Positions 26,242-34,424 of a stretch of DNA of 64,000 bases are shown here, piece after piece (position 1 is the first letter of the stretch; every line of letters starts with the position of its first letter). Location of the stretch: assembly GCF_016587355.1 (NCBI RefSeq), contig NZ_BNJF01000001.1, positions 4,245,721-4,309,720 of the forward strand. The letters run 5' to 3'. Position numbers and translations under genes: made by a program. This stretch comes from Ktedonospora formicarum. GTDB lineage: Bacteria > Chloroflexota > Ktedonobacteria > Ktedonobacterales > Ktedonobacteraceae. Under the pieces are notes generated by a model. The model was given only the letters and a program-made list of their open reading frames with translations. It was not told where the DNA came from and ran no database searches.

Positions 26242-27290
26242 CTAGCCCAGACCTACGACTTCTTTGACCTGGCGAACTGTCTCTCTCGCAATGGGGCGTA
26301 CCGAGTCAGCCCCCTGGCGTAAAATGTTCTCTAGCTCGCCCAGATCGTTCATATATTCGTAATAGCGCTTCTGAATTGGCTCTAGCGTGGCTACGAGTCG
26401 CTCGGTGAGCGCGGCCTTAAAGTCTCCATAGCCCTTGCCCTCAAATTCCGCCTCTATTTCTGCCTGGGCCTGACCCGTAAGAGCCTGATAGATGCCAAGC
26501 AGGTTGGTAATGCCAGGGCGCTGTGGATCAAACTTTACCAGGCGTTCAGAATCGGTCGTCGCGCGCCCGATCTTCTTCTTGATGACCTTTGGCTCATCCA
26601 GCAGACTGATACGTGAATTAGGGTCGGCGTCACTCTTGCTCATCTTCTTCTCTGGCTCGCTGAGCGACATAATACGAGCCGCCGTTTCACGAATCTGAGC
26701 TTCTGGTAACGTTAAGACTTGCTTCCCGTAGCGGCTGTTGAAGCGCTGCACGATATCGCGGGTTAGCTCGATATGCTGGCGCTGATCGTCGCCGACTGGG
26801 ACATAGTGCGCGTGATAGAGGAGAATGTCGCTTGCCATGAGCACGGGATAGCAATAGAGCCCGGCGTCGACTGCGTCCAGGTTGCCGCCAGCCTTGGATT
26901 TGAACTGCGTCATGCGGTTGAGCCAGCCTAGTGGAGTGAAACAATTGAGAATCCAGCTTAATTCAGCGTGCTCCTGTACATGTGACTGCACAAAGAGTCG
27001 GCAATGCGCTAGATCCAACCCACAGGCTAGATAGAGTGCTGCTAGCTTGCGCGTATTGGCGTGCAACTCTTTGGCATCGATAGGCAGTGTAATGGCATGC
27101 ATATCGACAATACAGAAGATATTATCATACTTGTCCTGTCCCTCAACCCAGTTGCGAATTGCTCCCAGGTAGTTGCCCAGGTGAATATTGCCGGTTGGTT
27201 GCACACCTGAGAAGGCGCGTTTCTTGAGGGGGCTTTAGGCCCTTCCCCGGCTACCTTCGTTGTCGTGTCTGAATTCATCTCAATCGTCAT
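26242..27290 (-). CDS. trpS: Tryptophanyl-tRNA synthetase, apparent frameshift near the N-terminus
   Basis: Class I synthetase charging tRNA-Trp. Conserved features: the HIGH-type motif TGNIHLGNYLG, the KMSKS-type motif KKMSKS, and the tryptophan-pocket segments DMHAIT and GDDQ. ATG at 27290 (MTIEMNSDTTTKV) has GGAG upstream, but its frame breaks at a run of five C (minus strand, about 27228-27233). Adding one C would join it to KKRAFSGVQPTGN, the normal family start. Without that base, translation could only start at GTG 27204, which would cut conserved residues. First gene of the trp operon; the T-box lies just upstream. Confidence 0.9.
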
Positions 27291-27448
27291 TGCTCCAACT
27301 CCAAATGCTGATATATAGCTCCGTACTTGAAAGCCCGAGTGAGCGTATCCTCGAATGGTGATCAATGCTCACTGTCGTTGGCTTTCATAGAAACTTGGTT
27401 CGTGAATTGAGGAAGGAGAGCGTTGGATGTGAGTATAAAAGGGCAAAC

Positions 27449-27810
27449 AAAAACGCCCCTCATCCCCCAGGGACGAGAAGCGTGTAGCTTTCGTGGTACC
27501 ACCCTTATTCAGATTATCCGTAATATCTTCTTACTAGGTCTGCTTGGTTACGGACAACCCCTCATTGCCGGATACGGTCTTTGTAAGCCTTGTTATCATA
27601 AGCTTCTCAAAGGTGACATATCCTGTCCTCGATAACGGGGGACGTTCCGAAAGAGTACTACTGACCCTTAAAAAAGAGGGTTCGCTCTTTAGCTTCCAGG
27701 CCCATTCCATAGCAGCGTTGACGTCGGTTTCCACCATATCCGACTCTCTGGCAATCGCTGGCATGCTATGTACTCTTCCTGTTCATAGCAATCAGTATTT
27801 TGTTTATCTT
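27449..27810 (-). ncRNA. Tryptophan T-box riboswitch leader
   Basis: The T-box sequence AATAAGGGTGGTACCACG (minus strand, about 27492-27509) is nearly consensus. Upstream in stem I the specifier loop reads GAA-TGG-GCC, giving a UGG (Trp) codon at 27702-27704; a GGTGGAAACC element and an AGAGAG bulge region precede it. Downstream a terminator stem CGTCCCT/AGGGGCG (27454-27475) is followed by TTTTTG. When uncharged tRNA-Trp pairs with the UGG and the T-box, an antiterminator should form and the trpS-trpA operon is read. Confidence 0.93.
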
Positions 27811-27817
27811 AAAGGTA

Positions 27818-27846
27818 AGTATAGAGGCAAATTTGCGCTCTGTCAA
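27818..27846 (-). promoter_or_regulatory. Promoter of the T-box/trp operon
   Basis: On the minus strand TTGACA (27841-27846) and TATACT (27818-27823) are separated by exactly 17 bp: a near-consensus housekeeping promoter. The IS target duplication ends eight bases upstream of the -35 box. Confidence 0.9.
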
Positions 27847-27871
27847 GGGCATTAATGCATCAGGGTGTGAT

Positions 27872-29119
27872 TCACATTTTTGCAAATCGGTTTGGAAGCG
27901 CCTTGCGAGAAAAGGTCATGCGTCCCCAGCGCTTTTGGCCTTCGGTTCTCCCTTTGTGGGGAGTCTGTTGCGCCTTCGCCTTTCCACGCGCCGACAGCAG
28001 CAAGATCTCGATAAGCTGTTCCTCCAGCACCTGTTCCAGTTGTGCTCGTCGCCGCTGGCTGCGCTGCACTCGTCGGGCATGATGCTCTTCTCTTTGTCGC
28101 TGATGTTGCTGGTCCCAGACTTCTTCCCAGCGGTGATTACACAGGGCATCGCGTAAAGCTAGCAGAGGATTCACGTTGGCGGGCTCCCAATGCATGCCTG
28201 CTCGTTTGAGCCGCGCCTGCATGACTCGCTTGTTGGCGCTTTCCACCATGCCTGAGCCAATGGGCCAGCCTTGGGTTTGGAACTCTTGATACTGCATCTG
28301 AGGAAGGCGCTTGCCAAAATAACGCACCGCATCGCTGACCGCAGGCAAGGGGCGGTGTTCTTGCCACCACGCCATATGCTTCATGATGCGCTCTGGCCCA
28401 TGATGTTTGAGCTCATGAAGCATGGCTCTTAGCCAGCCTTTGGGCACATGCTGACCTGCCAATTCCCCTTGTTCGGCGATCCGACCCAGATACTCGGCTG
28501 CATGGGCAAAATCTAAAATCCGCACGGCATCGAAGCGATGCCCATCCACAAAGCCTTGAAGCCATTCGGCTCCATCTTGCACCGCACAGACCGCTGCGGC
28601 TCTCTCAATGCCTCGCCGTGTGATCTCCACTGATGCCAGGTCGGCAAAGGTGGTTGCATCTGCCAGCCGCGAAAAGCAGGAGTGGTTGATGGTTCGTTTG
28701 TCCGTCGCATCTTGATGGCGTGTGTGTGCAGGGAGGACCTCTGCAATGACCACCGTTTTGACTTCTGCCCAACATCCTCCTCGTAGGGGAACCATGGCTC
28801 CATCTCCACTCATTGCCAGACGGCAAGCCACAGGCTCTGTGCCTTCCCCGACCAGGGCGCAGGCCGCGCTGGCTTGCTCGGTTTGCATGACCAGGACTCT
28901 GGCTCCTGCTTGTAAGGTCTGCCGACGCACCAGCGAGTCGCTGACCTGGATCCCCAACAAGGCATGCAGTTCACTGGCCGCTTCCTCAAAAGGAAGACGG
29001 GCTCCCAACCGAACCAGGCTTTGATGGGCATGGGGCATCAAACCTGTTTGAGGCAAGTCCAAGAGCTCATCGAGGGGGAAAAAAGCTGTACCCACAATGA
29101 GGGCAGCTCTGATACTCAC
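27872..29119 (-). CDS. Transposase, C-terminal DDE part (ISKra4 type)
   Basis: About 400 residues. They cover SGDGAMVPLRGG, the second catalytic region VQDGAEWLQGFVDGHRFDAVRILDFAHA, and GWPIGSGMVESANKR with the likely catalytic Glu. It continues the 139-aa upstream frame: that frame ends CPHCGYSFFPPR while this one reads FFPLDELL at the same bases. The true start is therefore by frameshifting at about 29083-29093, not at the first ATG. Confidence 0.85.
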   Translation of the reverse strand: MSIRAALIVGTAFFPLDELLDLPQTGLMPHAHQSLVRLGARLPFEEAASELHALLGIQVSDSLVRRQTLQAGARVLVMQTEQASAACALVGEGTEPVACRLAMSGDGAMVPLRGGCWAEVKTVVIAEVLPAHTRHQDATDKRTINHSCFSRLADATTFADLASVEITRRGIERAAAVCAVQDGAEWLQGFVDGHRFDAVRILDFAHAAEYLGRIAEQGELAGQHVPKGWLRAMLHELKHHGPERIMKHMAWWQEHRPLPAVSDAVRYFGKRLPQMQYQEFQTQGWPIGSGMVESANKRVMQARLKRAGMHWEPANVNPLLALRDALCNHRWEEVWDQQHQRQREEHHARRVQRSQRRRAQLEQVLEEQLIEILLLSARGKAKAQQTPHKGRTEGQKRWGRMTFSRKALPNRFAKM

Positions 29120-29486
29120 GAATCAGGGTGACTTCTTGTCCTCCTTGCGTTTGCAGTCGGCGCTCTCGCTTGCCACGCACTTGCATCCGTTTCCCACACT
29201 CTGGACAGGCCACCGGCTTACTCCGACCGGTTCCTTGGTCTGCTTGGTTGGCTTGAGCGAGATCCTCGATCATTCTCGCTCGTAGCTCGTTCATCTGTTG
29301 GTCAACCGCCTCCTCGATGTCGGCTAAGGTCGCTTGGGGATGGGCAAGCCGCCACTCTTGCATACTCTTGGCTACCTGCTGGCTTCTTTGCTCCCATTGC
29401 TGATCGTCCTCTTGCTGCTTCATACCCTCTCCTCTCTTTTCTCTCGCTTGTCTCCTCCTCAGTGTACCATCTTTGTCTTTTTGCAA
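29067..29486 (-). CDS. Transposase, N-terminal zinc-finger part (ISKra4 type)
   Basis: 139 residues. A helical, charged N-terminus is followed by a four-Cys zinc finger (CPECGKRMQ...CPHCGYSF) near residues 94-133. The frame stops just after a T6C5 run in which the downstream frame begins. A one-base shift there would restore one transposase. ATG at 29423 (MKQQEDD), which has GGAGAGG upstream, is a possible alternative start. Confidence 0.8.
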   Translation of the reverse strand: MQKDKDGTLRRRQAREKRGEGMKQQEDDQQWEQRSQQVAKSMQEWRLAHPQATLADIEEAVDQQMNELRARMIEDLAQANQADQGTGRSKPVACPECGKRMQVRGKRERRLQTQGGQEVTLIREYQSCPHCGYSFFPPR

Positions 29487-29523
29487 AAATCTGAATTACA
29501 CCCAATGCATCAGGCTTAAATTG

Positions 29524-30339
29524 CTACTCATACTGAAGCATCAGGGAACGCACGCTCTGCACATATGTATGGTTGAAGATTCCATAGCGGTTTAAATTAT
29601 CTGCGCCTTCATTATATGCACTAATAACCTTATCTAGCTCACCATCATAGAGTTCCCAGAGCCGATCTAAATAGCACGTCCCTAAGCCAATATTGTCACT
29701 TAGCTTATACGGATCGCGTGTGATGCCCGTAACGCCGTTGAGCGAAGTGGCCGTGTAAGGCATAAGCTGCATGACACCGATGCCGCCGTCCTTGGCTATG
29801 ACGTGCTGTTGCCAACCACTCTCTTGCCAGGCGATGGCGAGGACCAGGCTTTCCGGTAAGCCATACTGGTCAGCGCTTTCGCGCAACATCTCTTCTACCT
29901 CGGCCTTTGATGAGCTTTCCAGCGCATCGTAGGCATACCAGCGTACCTCGCCATCATCCTCAAGCCCGATATATTCGATGGTTTGTGGGAGGCAAATCCG
30001 CTGACCATATAGGATCATGTTGGTATTGAGTAAGTAGTTGGCACTGGCGATAGTTGAGATCGGAATGCCTGTTTGGCTCGAAATGTGAGATAGCGTCTCT
30101 CCGAATTGGACACTGTACCACTTACACTCCTTGCCAAGCCCTGGATTGGCCGCGAAGGTCTGGAAATGCAAGAAGCCAAAAGACACGCTTACAAGGAGGA
30201 GCACCAGGTACAGAGGCGCAAAGGTGCGCCAGTGATTCCTATACTCACTTCTATGCTTTGGTTCCTTTGTTGCGCTAAGCGTATTATACACCTGTACATG
30301 CCTCATACCTCGGCCTGTCCTCCTCTGTGCTTGTTGCAT
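29524..30339 (-). CDS. LysM plus SLT-type lytic transglycosylase
   Basis: 271 residues. A membrane anchor or signal (about 39-62, LYLVLLLVSVSFGFLHF) is followed by a LysM domain (WYSVQFGETLSHISSQTG...) and an SLT domain with the catalytic Glu in AWQESGW and the GVMQLMPYTA motif. It is expected to cleave peptidoglycan outside the membrane. The IS ends 20 bp beyond its stop codon. Confidence 0.88.
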   Translation of the reverse strand: MQQAQRRTGRGMRHVQVYNTLSATKEPKHRSEYRNHWRTFAPLYLVLLLVSVSFGFLHFQTFAANPGLGKECKWYSVQFGETLSHISSQTGIPISTIASANYLLNTNMILYGQRICLPQTIEYIGLEDDGEVRWYAYDALESSSKAEVEEMLRESADQYGLPESLVLAIAWQESGWQQHVIAKDGGIGVMQLMPYTATSLNGVTGITRDPYKLSDNIGLGTCYLDRLWELYDGELDKVISAYNEGADNLNRYGIFNHTYVQSVRSLMLQYE

Positions 30340-30444
30340 CTAACTCTTGTTTACTATAAACGCCCTCTGTATAGGTATATCGGCAGGCGTTCGTGATGAG
30401 CTTGGTAAATTTGAGAAGGGTGAGCATGCGGGTTCCATTTTGGT

Positions 30445-30498
30445 AAGGTGATGTATATGGGCTGCGAAGCAAAGCTCACAGCCCATATACATCACCTT
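30445..30498. promoter_or_regulatory. 20-bp perfect inverted repeat between divergent genes
   Basis: 30445-30464 pairs perfectly with 30479-30498 across a 14-base loop. It lies between two divergent genes (transglycosylase and DtxR-type regulator), so it is not an ordinary terminator for either. It could be an operator, an attenuator of the regulator's 5' leader or a remnant element. Otherwise the 320-bp gap holds only the promoter at 30575. Confidence 0.5.
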
Positions 30499-30574
30499 AT
30501 GCCCTTTCGCCGCTGGCGCGAAAATACATCTAGTACGGATGAATGAAACATTCCTGAAAGGGATGAGTATGACC

Positions 30575-30603
30575 TTGACTGCTTTCGTCTTGCATGCTAC
30601 AGT
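30575..30603 (+). promoter_or_regulatory. Promoter of the DtxR-type regulator
   Basis: TTGACT (30575-30580), 17 bp spacer, TACAGT (30598-30603), 58 bp ahead of the chosen start. Confidence 0.5.
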
Positions 30604-30660
30604 GGTGGCGAATACGCGTAGCAAAGCAAGATAGCGAGTATGGAGACAGGAGCCACGGCT

Positions 30661-31380
30661 ATGAAAGCAGGAGAAGCGCTCAGCGCTACTGTAGAAGAGT
30701 ATCTTGAAGCAGTTTACAACATGAGCGTTGAAGGCGACGTTGTCATAGGTGCGCGTTTGGCAGAAAAGTTCCAAGTCTCTGCTCCTACCGTCACTGAAAT
30801 GCTCAAACGTTTGGTCAAAGCTGGCTACCTGGAAATGGATAGCAAGCGTCATATCACTTTGACGGAGGAAGGTTATGACGCCGCCGAGGCTGTTCTGCGT
30901 CGTCATCGTCTGACAGAGCGCTTTCTGGTAGACATGCTGGGAATGCAGTGGCATCAGGTACATGAGGAGGCGTGCCGTCTTGAGCACTTTATCTCGGGTG
31001 CGGTTGAAGCGCGCGTAATTGCTAGCCTGGATCTTCCGAAAACTTGCCCTCATGGTAATCCTATCCCCGGTATCGTTCCTAATGCCCGTACTTACCTGAA
31101 GGATCATAACGCGGTACGACTCTCTGAGGTTCCGCTTGAGGGTCAGGCAACAGTCCTCTGCATCTCGGAAGTTGTCGAAGATGAGGAAGCTCTCATTCTC
31201 TATCTGCATGAGAAAGGGATTACTCCTCAGATGCATATTACTGTTCTGGCGCAGGATCAAGCAAATCCCGAAGAGATTGTAGAGCCAGCGGTGGGCGTGG
31301 AGCAACTTCATCTTCAGGTTGAGGGCCGCCCGGTTACTATCAGCAAAGCTTCCGCCGCTAAAATCTGGGTGACGCGTTAA
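30661..31380 (+). CDS. DtxR/MntR family metal-dependent regulator
   Basis: 239 residues. N-terminal winged HTH (VEEYLEAVYNMSVEGDVVIGARLAEKFQVSAPTVTEMLKRL), then the dimerisation/metal domain (RHRLTERFLVDMLGMQWHQVHEEACRLEHFIS) with Cys, Glu and His typical of metal sites, and CPHGNPIPG. The C-terminal SH3/FeoA-like domain starts at about residue 155. Such regulators bind Fe2+ or Mn2+ and repress uptake genes. ATG at 30661 has AGGAG eight bases upstream; an ATG at 30640 does not. Confidence 0.9.
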   Translation: MKAGEALSATVEEYLEAVYNMSVEGDVVIGARLAEKFQVSAPTVTEMLKRLVKAGYLEMDSKRHITLTEEGYDAAEAVLRRHRLTERFLVDMLGMQWHQVHEEACRLEHFISGAVEARVIASLDLPKTCPHGNPIPGIVPNARTYLKDHNAVRLSEVPLEGQATVLCISEVVEDEEALILYLHEKGITPQMHITVLAQDQANPEEIVEPAVGVEQLHLQVEGRPVTISKASAAKIWVTR

Positions 31381-31428
31381 AACTTGCCCCAATCGTTTCA
31401 GAATCGGTAATCTGACCATCTTAACTTC

Positions 31429-31473
31429 TATCGCCGCCACATAGTCAAGTTACTTGACTATGTGGCGGCGATA
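31429..31473. promoter_or_regulatory. 22-bp perfect palindrome after the DtxR-type gene
   Basis: 31429-31450 pairs perfectly with 31452-31473 around a single central base. Its centre is TAGTCAAGT-T-ACTTGACTA. It may terminate the regulator gene, but the centre recurs nearby as GGTCAAGTAAATTGAC (31486-31501), which also fits an operator. Confidence 0.55.
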
Positions 31474-31566
31474 TTATACACTACTTTTGGTCAAGTAAAT
31501 TGACTATTTACCTGGAGTACCTGCACAGCAGAAGGTACCTTGATTTTCTACATACAGGAGCTTTTG

Positions 31567-31971
31567 ATGTCTACTAACACAAATAAAGATGTGATTACAC
31601 GATTTATGGCCGAGGTCTGGAATAGAAACAACCTGGATGTCCTAGATGAACTGCTTGATCCAGAGTACTTCGACTACACATATGAGCCGCGCAATCGCGA
31701 AGGGCTTGAGAATGCCCTGGCGTTTATGAATGCCGCATATCCCGGACACGAGACATCCATAGAAGAGGTCGTCGAGGAGGGCGATATGGTCGCAGTTTGT
31801 CAGACATTGCGCGGAACCCATTCAGGAATCGCTGTACATGGCATACCTGCCTCTGGCAAGTCCATTGAAATTGGTGGTTATCGCTTCTTCAAGATTGTCG
31901 ACGGCAAGATAGTCTCGCACCGGGGGCTCATCGACCTCCCAAGTATGCTTCAGCAGATAAGTAGCCATTAG
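31567..31971 (+). CDS. SnoaL-like ester cyclase / NTF2-fold protein
   Basis: 134 residues with the SnoaL pattern: VITRFMAEVWNRNNLDVLDELLDPEYFDY, MNAAYPGHETSIEEVVEEGDMVAVCQTLRGTH and GYRFFKIVDGKIVSHRGLIDLPSM. Family members are small cone-shaped enzymes or ligand-binding proteins; the substrate cannot be inferred. ATG at 31567 has AGGAG upstream. Two GTCAA/TTGAC repeats lie just upstream and may control it. Confidence 0.85.
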   Translation: MSTNTNKDVITRFMAEVWNRNNLDVLDELLDPEYFDYTYEPRNREGLENALAFMNAAYPGHETSIEEVVEEGDMVAVCQTLRGTHSGIAVHGIPASGKSIEIGGYRFFKIVDGKIVSHRGLIDLPSMLQQISSH

Positions 31972-32002
31972 GTTGCCATATATCTCACTTTTTGAATGTG
32001 TT

Positions 32003-32043
32003 CTGGGGAATGCGAGGCATCTCTATCGCCTCGCATTCCCCAG
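32003..32043 (+). terminator. Hairpin after the SnoaL-like gene
   Basis: Perfect 16-bp stem (32003-32018 with 32028-32043), 31 bp after the stop codon. Confidence 0.7.
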
Positions 32044-32080
32044 TGTGTGCGATGCTTGCTGTACTTTTCACCCCATTTAT

Positions 32081-32109
32081 GGACGTAACTGATAGATGTT
32101 TGCTATACT
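32081..32109 (+). promoter_or_regulatory. Putative promoter of the O-antigen-ligase-like gene
   Basis: TATACT at 32104-32109 with a weak -35 (GGACGT) 17 bp upstream. Confidence 0.35.
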
Positions 32110-32202
32110 GCCTACAATGGTCAGGCTTGCGGCGTTCTCTTCTTCAGGGGAATAGTAAGCTATATCTATTTGTCTAAATTCGTAAAAGATTGCGTATATA
32201 TT

Positions 32203-33885
32203 ATGGACGAACAGTATACATCTCGGCAGATGACATCTCAACAGAAACCCGAAGGTGATGTGCCCTCCGACAACGGAGAAGGGATTCATTCGCCTGGTGC
32301 AGCCAACAAAGGCTCTCTAGCTGCGAAGGCGCGCTCCTTGAATTTGGAAAATGATTGGCTCTTTGGTCTGGGTATGGTCCTGTCGTTTGGGCTCTATTAT
32401 GTACTTGGCAATACAACCCTCTCCTTTGGCCTTCTGAATGATCCGAGTCTCATCCCTGCTTCTCTACTCCCTTTCATCGGCCTCCCATTCCTGCTCGTAT
32501 TTATGGTGCTGGCCTGGTTCCGTTTTCCTCTTGCCCTGGCCCTCTTCCCTTTGACCTTGCCATTCTATCTGGAGCAGGATGGAGCGCATTATCAGAAGGT
32601 TGTCCTGGGAAGCCTGCACTTTAGTCTGGCGGAGATAGGCGTGCTGGCTTTGCTGGTCGTTGCCGTGGCTCAGGTGCTTATGAGGCGAGATGTTCGCGCG
32701 CGTTTCTCCTGGCGTGGGGTGTGGGAGTATGCTGGCCCTTTCGTGATACCCGCTGTGATCTTTCTGCTCGCGGCCTGTATCTCGGTCGTGTTTGCCTATT
32801 CGCGCGGTAGCGCCCAGGTCGCGTTACGCAAGGTTGTGCTCTTTCCTCTTATCTACATCACGTTGGTGCTTTGCTTTGTGCGGACTCACCGTGAGGTGAT
32901 GAATTTGCTCAAGGGCTTGCTGGGCGTAGGGTTGATGATTGGTATCTTTGGGGTCATTCAATACGTCTTTATGCAGAACACGCTTATGCAGGAGGCGGGT
33001 GGCGTACGCATTTATACTGTGTATGGTAACGCCAACAATGTTGGCCTTCTCATCGATTATACTCTGCCTATTGGCTTAGCCTGGCTGGTCGCGCTCAAGC
33101 TTTCATGGCGACAGCGCTTGCTCGCTCTGGCAGTATGCGCACCAATGCTAATCTCGCTCTACCTTACCCATTCGTTAGGTTCCTGGCTGGCTCTTGCCGC
33201 CGCTATCCTTTTTATTGGTGCTCTCTCTCTACCCAACCGTAAGGCCCTCCTGATTGTAGGTATTGTGTTGCTGGTCGCGGTGGGTGTTTTTCTGGCGTTT
33301 GAACATGAGCGTATCCTATCCTATATTGTGGGACGCCATGCGAGTCAGTTAGGAGTGGGCACCGCTGAGAAGCGTATTTATCTCTGGCAAACAGCCTGGA
33401 AGATGATACGTGTTTATCCCTGGTTTGGTGTGGGTCTGGATAATTGGCTCTGCCATTTTAGCAATAACAATGTTTGCCAGGCAGCCATATATCATTTCTG
33501 GATCAGGCATGACCCTGTCACTGGCTATCCTACGGGCCTGAGCGATGAACCAACGCTTTCCCATCCACATAATATCTTCCTGCATGTATGGGTAAGCATT
33601 GGCATCTTTGGTTTAATTGCCTTTGTAGCGGTGTTGATACTCTTCTTCTGGATGCTTGCTCGTATCCTTCTGCGTCTGCGAGCCATGACGTTAGAAGAGC
33701 GTGCTCCGTATCGCTGGCTGGCGGTTGGTGTGGGGGCTTCGATGGTCGCTGCTCTGGTGCAGGGACAGGTTGATAGCGCATTCCTGGAACAAGATTTAGC
33801 CTATTGCTTCTGGACTTTATGCGCTGCACTTCTTATCCTATGCTCCCTCTCGCAGACGCGCTGGTGGGGACGCCTGAAAGCTTGA
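32203..33885 (+). CDS. O-antigen ligase / Wzy polymerase-like membrane protein
   Basis: 560 residues, about 12 membrane helices, with a hydrophilic N-terminal tail of about 50 residues. The Wzy_C domain (residues about 300-470) shows RIYLWQTAWKMIRVYPWFGVGLDNW and, further on, LSHPHNIFLHVWVSIGIFGL, the large extracytoplasmic loop and motif typical of WaaL/Wzy proteins. These polymerise or ligate surface glycans. No glycosyltransferase genes are adjacent, so the glycan is unknown. ATG at 32203 has a poor ribosome site; TTG 32170 is an alternative. Confidence 0.85.
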   Translation: MDEQYTSRQMTSQQKPEGDVPSDNGEGIHSPGAANKGSLAAKARSLNLENDWLFGLGMVLSFGLYYVLGNTTLSFGLLNDPSLIPASLLPFIGLPFLLVFMVLAWFRFPLALALFPLTLPFYLEQDGAHYQKVVLGSLHFSLAEIGVLALLVVAVAQVLMRRDVRARFSWRGVWEYAGPFVIPAVIFLLAACISVVFAYSRGSAQVALRKVVLFPLIYITLVLCFVRTHREVMNLLKGLLGVGLMIGIFGVIQYVFMQNTLMQEAGGVRIYTVYGNANNVGLLIDYTLPIGLAWLVALKLSWRQRLLALAVCAPMLISLYLTHSLGSWLALAAAILFIGALSLPNRKALLIVGIVLLVAVGVFLAFEHERILSYIVGRHASQLGVGTAEKRIYLWQTAWKMIRVYPWFGVGLDNWLCHFSNNNVCQAAIYHFWIRHDPVTGYPTGLSDEPTLSHPHNIFLHVWVSIGIFGLIAFVAVLILFFWMLARILLRLRAMTLEERAPYRWLAVGVGASMVAALVQGQVDSAFLEQDLAYCFWTLCAALLILCSLSQTRWWGRLKA

Positions 33886-33939
33886 GTAATATATGCTTGT
33901 GATATATCTCACAGGCTACGAGCGATATGTTTCATAGCT

Positions 33940-33992
33940 ATCTTCTCCCGATTCTTGTTACACTTGAGGTAATAGATACTTCGGGAGAAGAT
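33940..33992 (+). promoter_or_regulatory. Hairpin that covers the ribosome binding site of the DUF3307 gene
   Basis: ATCTTCTCCCGA (33940-33951) pairs perfectly with TCGGGAGAAGAT (33981-33992). The 3' arm contains GGGAGAAG, the Shine-Dalgarno of the ATG at 33995. Folding would hide the site. Confidence 0.5.
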
Positions 33993-33994
33993 AT

Positions 33995-34309
33995 ATGTTA
34001 CTGGATATTTCAGTCTCAACATTGCTCATCTGGCTCGCCTGTCACTTCGTGGGTGACTTCGCCTTTCAAAGCACCTGGATGAGTATCGAAAAAGGGAAGA
34101 GTTGGGAAGTCAACTTTTATCACTGTGCGACGTATACCGCTGTCTTTGTGCTCTTTGCGCACCCCTCCTGGCTCGCTACCCTGCTTCTCTTTGCTGCCCA
34201 CTGCATTGTTGACCCGCTTAAAGCCCGCTATAAGCTTATCGGCCCAATTTGGGTCGATCAACTGCTTCATCTTCTCACTATACTTTTAATTCTCGCGTTC
34301 AAATTGTAA
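33995..34309 (+). CDS. DUF3307 family membrane protein
   Basis: 104 residues with three to four membrane segments. WLACHFVGDFAFQSTWM and the downstream HCATYTAVFVLFA, HCIVDPLK and WVDQLLHLLT match DUF3307 proteins. His and Asp lie inside or beside the helices, as is usual for the family. Function unknown. Confidence 0.85.
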   Translation: MLLDISVSTLLIWLACHFVGDFAFQSTWMSIEKGKSWEVNFYHCATYTAVFVLFAHPSWLATLLLFAAHCIVDPLKARYKLIGPIWVDQLLHLLTILLILAFKL

Positions 34310-34368
34310 ATACATTTGCTTATTGTGTGTCTCTCGTTGAAATTTGTTACGTGCGATCCTTTGCTTGG

Positions 34369-34410
34369 CACGCAAAAAGGATGCCTTGAGTATGGCATCC
34401 CTTTTGTGTG
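34369..34410. terminator. Bidirectional terminator between the DUF3307 and PadR genes
   Basis: CACGCAAAAAGGATGCC (34369-34385) pairs with GGCATCCCTTTTGTGTG (34394-34410) with one mismatch; A-rich and T-rich arms serve both convergent genes. Confidence 0.75.
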
Positions 34411-34424
34411 AAGTGAGCTCTGAC

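Larger units (their letters stand above)
27863..29503 (-). mobile_element. ISKra4-like insertion sequence with terminal inverted repeats and target duplication
   Basis: The ends are imperfect inverted repeats: GGGTGTGATTCACATTTTTG at the left and GGGTGTAATTCAGATTTTTG read inward from the right. The 9-bp direct repeat AATGCATCA flanks it (27854-27862 and 29504-29512), which indicates a recent insertion. The 1641-bp element carries a transposase split into two overlapping frames and separates the trp promoter from the transglycosylase gene. Confidence 0.88.

Noticed and set aside
30340..31440. Long minus-strand open frame opposite the DtxR-type gene
   Set aside because: The plus strand encodes a clear DtxR protein with all motifs; the opposite frame is a shadow.
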